Shown here piece after piece: positions 1 through 5,792 of a stretch of 8,157 nt of DNA. This DNA is from an uncultured Synergistales bacterium (GTDB lineage: Bacteria > Synergistota > Synergistia > Synergistales > Aminobacteriaceae): positions 1 through 8,157 of the forward strand of contig CAJOED010000046.1 in NCBI GenBank assembly GCA_905233335.1, read 5' to 3'. The notes beneath the pieces were generated by a model. It did no database searches. It had not been told where the DNA came from and worked only from the letters and a program-made list of their open reading frames with translations. The number at the start of each line of letters is the position of its first letter. Position 1 is the stretch's first letter. Both the position numbers and the translations under genes were made by a program.

Positions 1-34
1 TTTTACTCTGTCATGCAGAGCACACACTCACCGT

Positions 35-112
35 CTATTCTCCTGTTTCTACGCGCCGGGCTAAATTTCTTCTGACATCAGAGAGTTCTGCACGCTCGAA
101 CATCAACGCTTT
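35..112 (-). pseudogene. Diverged duplicate of the antiporter gene's 3' end
   Basis: On the minus strand this stretch reads ERAELSDVRRNLARRVETGE and then TAG. The intact antiporter just upstream ends ERAKLSDVEKNLARRVETEE, TAG. Bases 21-98 align without gaps to 167-244 at a constant offset of 146, with 64 of 78 identical by hand count. Several differences fall at third codon positions, so the copy may have diverged while still coding. Similarity fades a few codons further upstream (ALMF against LLLF), and a stop codon lies in frame beyond about 140. The longest open stretch, 35-139, would give only 34 residues from an ATG at 137-139 and has no convincing ribosome binding site. I read it as a relic of a tandem paralogue or a partial duplication. 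Translation as a peptide cannot be excluded. Confidence 0.7.
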
Positions 113-180
113 TTTCTGTTGTGCAGGAGAAGAGCACATTCACCGAATACCCGCGCATTTACTCTGCACACACTCACCGT

Positions 181-1662
181 CTATTCTTCCGTCTCCACGC
201 GCCGTGCTAAATTCTTCTCGACATCAGAGAGTTTCGCACGTTCACCGAAAAGCAGCAACGTATCATCTCGCTCCAGCACCGTGCCGCCTTTCGGTATCAG
301 GAACTTTGTGCCGCGATTGATGAGCAGGATAGTAACTCCTTCCGGGAATTTCAGCTCGCTCACAGTGTGTCCGATTACTGCCGCGTCGGGCAACAGGTCA
401 ACTTCACGCGTCTCTTCCGTCCCTGCTCCCGGAGTAATGTCGAACGCAAGCGGGTATGTTTTCGCCTCACGGACAGCAGCATCAAGCCCAAGCCATTTCG
501 CAACGTTCGCGAGGGTTTTCCCCTGAAGCATTACGGACGTGAGCACGACAAAGAATATCAGGTTGAACATGTACTTGGCCTGCGGGTGTCCTTCTGTGAG
601 CGGGTACGTAGCGAGGATTATCGGCACTGCTCCGCGCAAGCCCGTCCATGACACGAATAATTTTTCCCGGAAGTTGAAGCGGCTGAATACCGTACACACA
701 AACACCGCAACAGGACGCGCAACGAACATCAAGCAGAACGACGTAACAAGCCCTATACTCATCACCGGCGCAGTGAACACCTCGAAAGGAGTAACAAGAA
801 GCCCAAGCACCAGGAACATTATTATCTGCATGAGCCACGCAAAACCTTCATGAAATCTCTGCAGGCTGTATTTGTACAGGAAATCTCCGCCGCCCATCAC
901 AATACCGCAGATATACACAGCCAAGTATCCGTTGCCGTAAACGCTTTCAGTGAGGCCGAACGTCGTCATGACGATAGAGATACCCCATACAGGATAGAGA
1001 GCTTCATTCGCAACTTTCAGACGCTGTATTGCCCAGCACGCAAAACGTCCCATCAACAAGCCCATAGCACCGCCCGCCGCCATTTGTACGACGAACTTCA
1101 CAGCAAGCTCCGTAACGGGGACATCGGGAGTTTTCAGCCACGTTATTGCAGTAAGTGTCAGGAATACGGCCATCGGATCATTGCTTCCTGATTCGAACTC
1201 AAGAAGGGGTTTCAGAGCACCTTTCACGCCAACTTTCTGGGTACGCAAAATAGAGAACACTGCGGCCGCATCCGTCGATGAGATTATTGCACCGAGCAGA
1301 AACGCATCTTTGTAGTCGAATTGAGGCAGCATAGCAAGAGGTACAGCCATAGCTACAGCAGTCAGAAAAACTCCAAGCGTCGACAGCACTACACCTTGAG
1401 TTACTATGGGCTTGATGTCGAGCCAGCGAGTCTGAAATCCGCCCGAAAACAATATGAACGCCAGCGCAAAAGTTCCGACACTGTTAGCAGCGTTTGCGTC
1501 GGAAAAATTGAGTCCTCCGGGACCGTCAACACCTGCAAGCATTCCGATAGCAAGAAAGAGTATCAGTGCGGGGACTTTGATTTTTTCGGACAATGTACCG
1601 GCTACGAGGCTCATGAAGAATAACAAGCCGGCAACAAGAAAAGGATTGACAGTTTGAAGCAA
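181..1662 (-). CDS. nhaP2: CPA1-family K+/H+ antiporter, NhaP2/CvrA type, with C-terminal TrkA-C domain
   Basis: Inner-membrane cation/proton antiporter of 493 residues, probably exchanging cytoplasmic K+ (or Na+) for H+ in pH and osmotic homeostasis. Residues 1 to about 390 are a run of hydrophobic helices carrying CPA1 hallmarks: SSTDAAAVFS (about 128-137), ESGSNDP (about 157-163, with the paired Asn-Asp of the ion site) and GLRGAVP (about 341-347). Residues about 419-489 form a soluble TrkA-C/RCK-C type domain, as in NhaP2 and CvrA; these are usually somewhat longer at the C-terminus. The start is TTG at 1660-1662: a perfect AGGAGG lies 7 bases before it, and translation from there gives LQTVNPFLVAG, a typical start of the first membrane helix. 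Extending the frame to 1749 would run through the upstream gene's terminator. No clear terminator follows; a diverged copy of the 3' end does. The family is secure, the ion is not. Confidence 0.92.
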   Translation of the reverse strand: MLQTVNPFLVAGLLFFMSLVAGTLSEKIKVPALILFLAIGMLAGVDGPGGLNFSDANAANSVGTFALAFILFSGGFQTRWLDIKPIVTQGVVLSTLGVFLTAVAMAVPLAMLPQFDYKDAFLLGAIISSTDAAAVFSILRTQKVGVKGALKPLLEFESGSNDPMAVFLTLTAITWLKTPDVPVTELAVKFVVQMAAGGAMGLLMGRFACWAIQRLKVANEALYPVWGISIVMTTFGLTESVYGNGYLAVYICGIVMGGGDFLYKYSLQRFHEGFAWLMQIIMFLVLGLLVTPFEVFTAPVMSIGLVTSFCLMFVARPVAVFVCTVFSRFNFREKLFVSWTGLRGAVPIILATYPLTEGHPQAKYMFNLIFFVVLTSVMLQGKTLANVAKWLGLDAAVREAKTYPLAFDITPGAGTEETREVDLLPDAAVIGHTVSELKFPEGVTILLINRGTKFLIPKGGTVLERDDTLLLFGERAKLSDVEKNLARRVETEE

Positions 1663-1667
1663 ATTAT

Positions 1668-1673
1668 AACCTC
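1668..1673 (-). promoter_or_regulatory. Ribosome binding site fixing the TTG start of the antiporter
   Basis: On the minus strand AGGAGG stands 7 bases before TTG. It is the best Shine-Dalgarno match in the window and decides for the TTG start over any codon further upstream. Confidence 0.85.
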
Positions 1674-1699
1674 CTGTGAATGAATAAAATACTTTTGAG

Positions 1700-1705
1700 A
1701 TTATA
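1700..1705 (-). promoter_or_regulatory. Possible -10 box of the antiporter gene
   Basis: A perfect TATAAT on the minus strand lies 38 bases before the TTG start and directly after the T-run of the upstream terminator. No -35 box is recognisable at 16-18 bp, where the G-run of the terminator hairpin sits, and the extended TGn motif is one base out of register. A weak or activator-dependent promoter is possible. Transcription reading through from the surface-protein gene is the alternative. Confidence 0.3.
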
Positions 1706-1747
1706 CACAAAAAACAAAAAGCCCCCCCGACATTTTCAGGGAAGCTC
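1706..1747 (-). terminator. Intrinsic terminator of the surface-protein gene
   Basis: On the minus strand GAGCTTCCCTGA (1747-1736) pairs over 12 bp, including several G-U pairs, with TCGGGGGGGCTT plus the next T (1730-1719). The loop is AAATG. A T-rich run with one interrupting G follows. It begins about 43 bases after the TAG of the large gene and so ends that transcript before the antiporter gene. Confidence 0.85.
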
Positions 1748-1789
1748 ACTGTATATTGTAATGAAGTTTGCGCGTAAAACTTTATGACG

Positions 1790-4700
1790 CTATCTTTTTC
1801 TCATGAACAACGCTACTGCCGCCAGCAATAACCCGGAAGCATATGCATTGCACCCGCCGCCGTTCGAATCGACATCAGCAAAATCATCGTTATTGTTGTC
1901 GCCGTTGCCGTCGTTATTATTGTTTGCGGTCGTCGTAATAACAGGCTCGTATTTTGTGTCCGCCTTGAAGTATGCAGAAACATTCACCTGTCTGTTGTCC
2001 GGGACTGTCGTAGTTGGTTCCCATTCCGTCGTGAAGAAAGCCGCTTTTGTGTCGTCGTCAGCCGCCGCAGAAAACTCATCGTCATCATTCGCCGAAGCCT
2101 GTACGCCGTTAATCTTCACGCGCCAAACTATGACAGTACCGGGCGTAGCATTGAGTGTTACCGGGAACACGTAAACTTTGTCTTCTGACACCGTAATTTC
2201 GGGCAACACTGCCGCCGCAGTCTGTCCTGCAGGAATTTCACCGGCTGTTGTGTTTCGTGATGTCTGTGCTGTGTTCGGAAGCGGTGCAACTTCGACGTTC
2301 CCAACGCTAAGGCCAAGTGCCTGTAGTGCCTGAAGTATCACCGGCGAATGCTGGGTAATGACTTCTTGTGTCAGCGTGTTGTTGATCGTAACCGACGGTA
2401 GATTGACGGTCGCGTCCCCTCCCTGCTGTTGTTCCTGCTCCTGCTGCTGTCCCTGCTCCTGCTGCTGTCCCTGCTCTTGTTCCTGCTGCTGCTGACTGGC
2501 GGGGGCATTCACTCTCACATTTACTCTTGCTTCTGCCTTGCTGTTTTCGCTGTCCGTTCCCGTAATCGTTACTGTGTAATCTCCCGAAACTGTCGGCGCA
2601 AATGTTGCTGTGTTGCCGCTGAATGTTACCCAGTTCACAGACGCTGTATAGTTCACGGTGCCTGTTGCGTTCGTGGGATTGAGGGTGGCGGTTGCTGTCT
2701 GTCCTGCCGTGATCGTGAGTGATGTCGGGCTGACGGTGAGTGAGAATGCTCCTGCCTGTTCCTGAGCAGGTAAACACTCGAAATATACTGCCGCCTTTAT
2801 GTGATTATCTTTCACTCCGTCGTTGATGAGATATTGATTCGCATCAGGCTCAAGTGCATATTCCCCTTCCGTGATGTCTGTACTGTCAGCCAGCATAGAA
2901 CCGTAGAACATCATGATGTTGTTATCGTCGGAAATCATCGCGCCTGCTCCCGTAAATGCTGAAATATCACGGCTCACTCCGTCGGCCTGTAATGCTATCA
3001 CACGGACACCGAGAGCGTTCAACGCTGTGAGGTTGTGAAACTCTTTGTAGCCGCTTTCACCTTCTGCCATTCCGTTAATGTGCCTGTATACTTCAGAATA
3101 TCTTGCGCCGAGATTTTCGGGTGTAAAGTAAAATATTTTCCCGAAACCGACAATAGCAGTATAGTCTTCTGACACTCCGTCGAGCACTATATCAATTGAC
3201 ACGCCTGAACCAGCTACAATATTTCTGCCGCCGGTGTATTCTTCTGTTTTGTTCTTGGCCGGGTCGGTGTAGTCAGAAGCATTCACGAACTTATTCTCGT
3301 TCAGCGTCGTATCAACTGTCAGGCTTGAGCCTTTCGGGGTGAGCAGAAACATTACCTCGCCTTTGTTGTTGCTGTTGCTCACGACATCAGGCATCGTTGA
3401 CAGCACAAATACATCCGTCCTGATGTCAACATACTGCCCGGAAGTATCACGCATTACTACTCTGTACTGATGATTGCCCGACGCTAATTCGGTGTTCGTA
3501 ATCTTGAGGGTGTTGTTTGCGAACGAGTAGTCCCCCGCGCGAAGTGTCGACCAGTTATGACGTGCTGAAGGGTCGTAGTACGTAACAGAAACAACTTCAT
3601 TATACGCTGCCCCCGCTGGTACGTTATCGAACGACAACGGAATCTCTACTGATGTGCCCGGCATGAAAGTTTCTGCACCTTCAGGGAGTACAGCCTCAAC
3701 TGATGCGTCCGAAAATTTCCGAACGTATACATCACAGCTGATATATTTATCGGGGTTGTCTTTGAGGAGGTATGTTATTTTCCTGATAGTTTTCCCCTCA
3801 AGGTCTGACGTGTAGTCGTAATCCCGCGCTATTCCGTGAGCCTCGATAAATTCTCTCGTGCTGAATGCTACAGTGCCCGCCTGAAACCATAAGTTAGAGT
3901 TGTGCCGCAAGCCGTAAATTTTTCCGTCTGAAGTTTCGAGGGTTGCGCCGAGAAAATATCTTGTGTCGCCGCTCCCCAAAGTTATGTCTATGCTCGTAAT
4001 GTTCAGCGTGTGAGTTCCCCATGTGCTTGATGCGCCGCTTGAGAGTGATACGATTGCGCCTTTGGCCTCTTCCAGTGCCGTAACCATTGCCCCGAAACTG
4101 CCGTCCCTGCTTACCGGCTTGTACTCACTGAATGCTTTTTCGCTCCATGTGTAGCGTGTATCCCTGCTCAAGAGTGAGTACACTTCACCGCTCATTCTCA
4201 CGTATACGTCTTTGACCCCGGTGATGTTTTTCCCGCCGAGTGAATTATCTGCACTCACGAGCTGTGAGAAGCGTCCTGCTATCCTTGCTGTCGGTGAACT
4301 CACTGCATCAAGCCCTGATGTTTCGAGTGCGCTTGCTGTCTGTCCTGTTTCGCCAGCGTAGAACTCCGCCCACGTCATGTCCGTAGTTGCGTAGTAGTCC
4401 GACACCGTGAGGCTTGCTGTAATGTCCACGTACGAAGTGTCAGTGAATGTTGCCGTGTAGCTTCCCGCCTCGACACTGCCGAACGTAAGAACTCCGTCCT
4501 TGTAAGTGTAATCAGTAACGGGTGTGCTTGTGCGTCCCTCAACTTTTGCCACTGATGACAGCGTATAGTTTGCGTCTGCGGGGATGTTATTTTGATTGAG
4601 TGATACAGATACATTTTTCCCGGAATTGATACTGCCTTCGGGGGTAATAGCTGCTGTTGTCCATTTCTTTACGTATACTTCACAAGATATTACTATATCC

Positions 4701-5455
4701 GGCTGATTTTTGAGCATGTATGTAATTTTCGTTATCGTTTTGCCGGAAATGTCCGCCGTGTGTGCGTAAGATAATTTTGTGCCGTTGCGTTCTGTGAACT
4801 CTTCGACGTTGAAGCCTATCTGTTCTGCCATGTTGCCGCGTATCCATAAGTTATGCAGGGGCTTCATGCCGTATTTCGTGCCGTCTTTTGTTTCGAGCAG
4901 TGCACCCAAAAATCTATCGTTGCTTGTTCCCAAGTTTGCGCCGAGTTTGTCGTAGCTCAACCCGGAAATGTTCAGCCTGTAGTTGCCGTGCCCGTTCGAC
5001 TTGCCGCCCGCAAATGATACTGTTACGCCTGTTGCGTCGATGGTGTCTGTCTCCATTGCGCCGAAATTCCCGGAAGCATCAACTTCCTTATACTCACTGA
5101 ATGCCGAGTCGCTGAACGTGTAGCGTGATGTGTCCGTTAATGTGCTGTACACACTTTCAGGAATACGCACCTGCACAGCCTTAACGCCCGAAAACGTCGT
5201 GCCTTTGGTATCGCTTGACGATATGAAGCCGTTGAACCTTGTCGCAAAACGAACGGTAGCCGTACTCACAGCGTCATAACTCACAGTGAGAGCCGACGGA
5301 GCTTTGTTGATTTCGCCCGCGTAAAATTCCGGCCAAGTCATGTTAGTAGTTGCGTAGTAATATCCGTCAACGGGTGAAGGAGCTGCGAATGCCGGCAGTG
5401 CAAAAAGTACGAACGCACAAATTACCAGCCAGGAAAAATTTTTGTGAAGCCTCAA
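1790..5455 (-). CDS. Large exported Tp47-like surface protein with Synerg-CTERM-type C-terminus
   Basis: A 1221-residue exported protein of unknown function. Residues 1-24 are a signal peptide (MRLHKN, hydrophobic core, cleavage after AFA). Residues about 31-351 and 352-688 are two copies of one unit: a mixed domain opening YYATT-x-MTW-x-EFYAGE and closing with ISC-x-VYV, then an Ig-like domain. The opening, with AGE and DAVS motifs, resembles treponemal Tp47, an unusual penicillin-binding lipoprotein; no SxxK or KTG motif is apparent. About 689-898 is unrecognised; 900-985 is Ig-like; about 987-1013 is a Gln/Glu linker; 1014-1177 is probably beta-rich; 1178-1198 is Asn/Asp-rich. The end is GGGCNA (Cys1202), a hydrophobic segment and MRKR, as in the Synerg-CTERM sorting signal. 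The start is TTG (5453-5455), with GGGAGAG 9 bases before it; no later start keeps the signal peptide. Export and anchoring are well supported. Penicillin binding is not shown. Confidence 0.88.
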   Translation of the reverse strand: MRLHKNFSWLVICAFVLFALPAFAAPSPVDGYYYATTNMTWPEFYAGEINKAPSALTVSYDAVSTATVRFATRFNGFISSSDTKGTTFSGVKAVQVRIPESVYSTLTDTSRYTFSDSAFSEYKEVDASGNFGAMETDTIDATGVTVSFAGGKSNGHGNYRLNISGLSYDKLGANLGTSNDRFLGALLETKDGTKYGMKPLHNLWIRGNMAEQIGFNVEEFTERNGTKLSYAHTADISGKTITKITYMLKNQPDIVISCEVYVKKWTTAAITPEGSINSGKNVSVSLNQNNIPADANYTLSSVAKVEGRTSTPVTDYTYKDGVLTFGSVEAGSYTATFTDTSYVDITASLTVSDYYATTDMTWAEFYAGETGQTASALETSGLDAVSSPTARIAGRFSQLVSADNSLGGKNITGVKDVYVRMSGEVYSLLSRDTRYTWSEKAFSEYKPVSRDGSFGAMVTALEEAKGAIVSLSSGASSTWGTHTLNITSIDITLGSGDTRYFLGATLETSDGKIYGLRHNSNLWFQAGTVAFSTREFIEAHGIARDYDYTSDLEGKTIRKITYLLKDNPDKYISCDVYVRKFSDASVEAVLPEGAETFMPGTSVEIPLSFDNVPAGAAYNEVVSVTYYDPSARHNWSTLRAGDYSFANNTLKITNTELASGNHQYRVVMRDTSGQYVDIRTDVFVLSTMPDVVSNSNNKGEVMFLLTPKGSSLTVDTTLNENKFVNASDYTDPAKNKTEEYTGGRNIVAGSGVSIDIVLDGVSEDYTAIVGFGKIFYFTPENLGARYSEVYRHINGMAEGESGYKEFHNLTALNALGVRVIALQADGVSRDISAFTGAGAMISDDNNIMMFYGSMLADSTDITEGEYALEPDANQYLINDGVKDNHIKAAVYFECLPAQEQAGAFSLTVSPTSLTITAGQTATATLNPTNATGTVNYTASVNWVTFSGNTATFAPTVSGDYTVTITGTDSENSKAEARVNVRVNAPASQQQQEQEQGQQQEQGQQQEQEQQQGGDATVNLPSVTINNTLTQEVITQHSPVILQALQALGLSVGNVEVAPLPNTAQTSRNTTAGEIPAGQTAAAVLPEITVSEDKVYVFPVTLNATPGTVIVWRVKINGVQASANDDDEFSAAADDDTKAAFFTTEWEPTTTVPDNRQVNVSAYFKADTKYEPVITTTANNNNDGNGDNNNDDFADVDSNGGGCNAYASGLLLAAVALFMRKR
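2420..2495 (-). repeat. Gln/Glu codon-repeat tract with an 18-bp tandem repeat
   Basis: This tract encodes about 26 residues made almost only of Gln, Glu and a few Gly, lying between an Ig-like domain and the C-terminal region. At its core an 18-bp unit occurs twice with no mismatch (2435-2452 and 2453-2470), followed by a 6-base partial third copy. Each unit encodes a QQQEQG-type hexapeptide. The tract is a flexible linker in the protein and a likely site of replication slippage. Confidence 0.85.
3392..5365 (-). repeat. Internal duplication: two ~320-residue Tp47-like units
   Basis: Unit 1 covers about 4403-5365 and unit 2 about 3392-4402. Matching landmarks keep nearly constant spacing: the Met of MTW is residue 39 in unit 1 and 360 in unit 2, and the ISC-x-VYV Cys is residue 258 and 574. 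Both units contain FSEYK, FGAM and LETKDG or LETSDG. DNA similarity also survives in places, for example TACTCACTGAATGC at about 4126 and 5089. The copies differ at most positions, so the duplication is old. Confidence 0.85.
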
Positions 5456-5493
5456 TGTAATTCACTCTCCCGAAAAAATTTTTGTGTGAAAAA

Positions 5494-5509
5494 GTTTTAT
5501 GGATAAAAC
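5494..5509. promoter_or_regulatory. Palindrome at the start of the surface-protein transcript
   Basis: GTTTTAT, two bases, ATAAAAC: perfect 7-bp arms. It lies just inside the predicted transcription start (about 5510) of the minus-strand gene and before its ribosome binding site. It could be a repressor operator or a short 5' hairpin in the mRNA. Nothing in the sequence decides between these. Confidence 0.4.
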
Positions 5510-5516
5510 CTTGCAG

Positions 5517-5544
5517 ATTATATCACGGAAAATTTTTTTGTTAT
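5517..5544 (-). promoter_or_regulatory. Promoter of the surface-protein gene (extended -10)
   Basis: On the minus strand a perfect TATAAT (5522-5517) is preceded by TGA, giving the extended -10 form TGnTATAAT. A partial -35 box, ATAACA (5544-5539, four of six bases matching), lies 16 bp upstream. Predicted transcription starts near 5510, leaving a 5' leader of about 55 bases. Confidence 0.7.
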
Positions 5545-5548
5545 CGCG

Positions 5549-5577
5549 TTGACAATAAAGAAAATTACGTTTATCAT
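5549..5577 (+). promoter_or_regulatory. Sigma-70 promoter of the dap leader and operon
   Basis: TTGACA (5549-5554), a spacer of exactly 17 bp, then TATCAT (5572-5577, five of six bases). Transcription should start near 5584, about 32 bases before the leader-peptide start codon and about 209 bases before dapA. The -35 box lies only 4 bp from that of the divergent promoter. Confidence 0.75.
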
Positions 5578-5615
5578 TCACCGCAATAATTTTTCATGAA
5601 AGGGAGCGTAAAGTT

Positions 5616-5699
5616 ATGGGTACAGCAATAAATATCTTTACGTTTTCTGTTGTGTCATTACTCAAGATAAAGCGTGATTGTGTCGTTTTGCCTGAGTGA
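5616..5699 (+). CDS. Putative 27-residue leader peptide upstream of dapA
   Basis: A small ORF between a strong promoter and a strong terminator. It starts with ATG, has GGGAG 9 bases upstream (5602-5606) and ends with TGA at 5697-5699. The product begins MGTAINIFTF; codons 17-20 read Lys-Ile-Lys-Arg (AAG ATA AAG CGT, 5664-5675). The Lys codons sit at the end of a segment (5658-5664) that can pair with 5693-5699. The stop codon lies inside the segment that can pair with the terminator (5691-5700). This is how leader peptides of amino-acid operons are usually placed, and dapA is a lysine gene. Two Lys codons in 27 is modest enrichment, though trpL also uses only two Trp codons. I infer a regulatory role for its translation. 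Coding itself is unproven. Confidence 0.55.
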   Translation: MGTAINIFTFSVVSLLKIKRDCVVLPE

Positions 5700-5757
5700 G
5701 GACGGGAAATTATATTAACGCATATGATACCGCTCATTCAGGTGGGCGGTTTTTTTG
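5658..5757 (+). promoter_or_regulatory. Candidate transcription attenuator controlling dapA
   Basis: Three mutually exclusive RNA pairings can be drawn. Segment 1 (TTACTCA, 5658-5664) pairs with segment 2 (TGAGTGA, 5693-5699) over 7 bp with one G-U. Segment 2 (CCTGAGTGAG, 5691-5700) pairs with segment 3 (CTCATTCAGG, 5733-5742) over 10 bp with one G-U, and this can extend through G-U-rich pairs. Segment 3 (5729-5736) with segment 4 (5743-5750) forms the terminator. A ribosome stalled at the Lys codons would cover segment 1, free segment 2 and disrupt the terminator. One reaching the stop codon would cover segment 2 and let the terminator form. Confidence 0.55.
5729..5757 (+). terminator. Intrinsic terminator between leader and dapA
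   Basis: ACCGCTCA (5729-5736) pairs with TGGGCGGT (5743-5750), 8 bp with one G-U and a 6-base loop. A run of T follows (5750-5756). It ends 36 bases before the dapA start codon, after a promoter in the same direction, so it must be bypassed for dapA expression from that promoter. Confidence 0.85.
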
Positions 5758-5792
5758 TGTGTATTATCAAGTGAAGGAGAGAAATATATTTT

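Noticed and set aside
137..180. Terminator after the antiporter gene
   Set aside because: The short inverted repeats on the minus strand (GCGC/GTGC, ATTC/GAAT) do not stack into one stem and no T-run follows.
119..1657. Several plus-strand ORFs of about 67-135 codons opposite the antiporter gene
   Set aside because: They lie antisense to a clearly conserved transporter, resemble no family and lack plausible ribosome binding sites.
1663..1749. 29-codon N-terminal extension of the antiporter
   Set aside because: It would be read through the hairpin and T-run of the upstream terminator, has no good ribosome binding site, and the perfect AGGAGG points to the TTG at 1662.
2307..2777. 156-codon minus-strand ORF overlapping the Gln/Glu tract
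   Set aside because: It is a frame-shifted shadow of the surface-protein gene, open because of the codon repeats and low complexity.
5584..5792. Lysine riboswitch (L-box) before dapA
   Set aside because: The conserved L-box core and its five-helix junction are not recognisable, and the space is taken by a peptide ORF and terminator. A covariance-model search would settle it.
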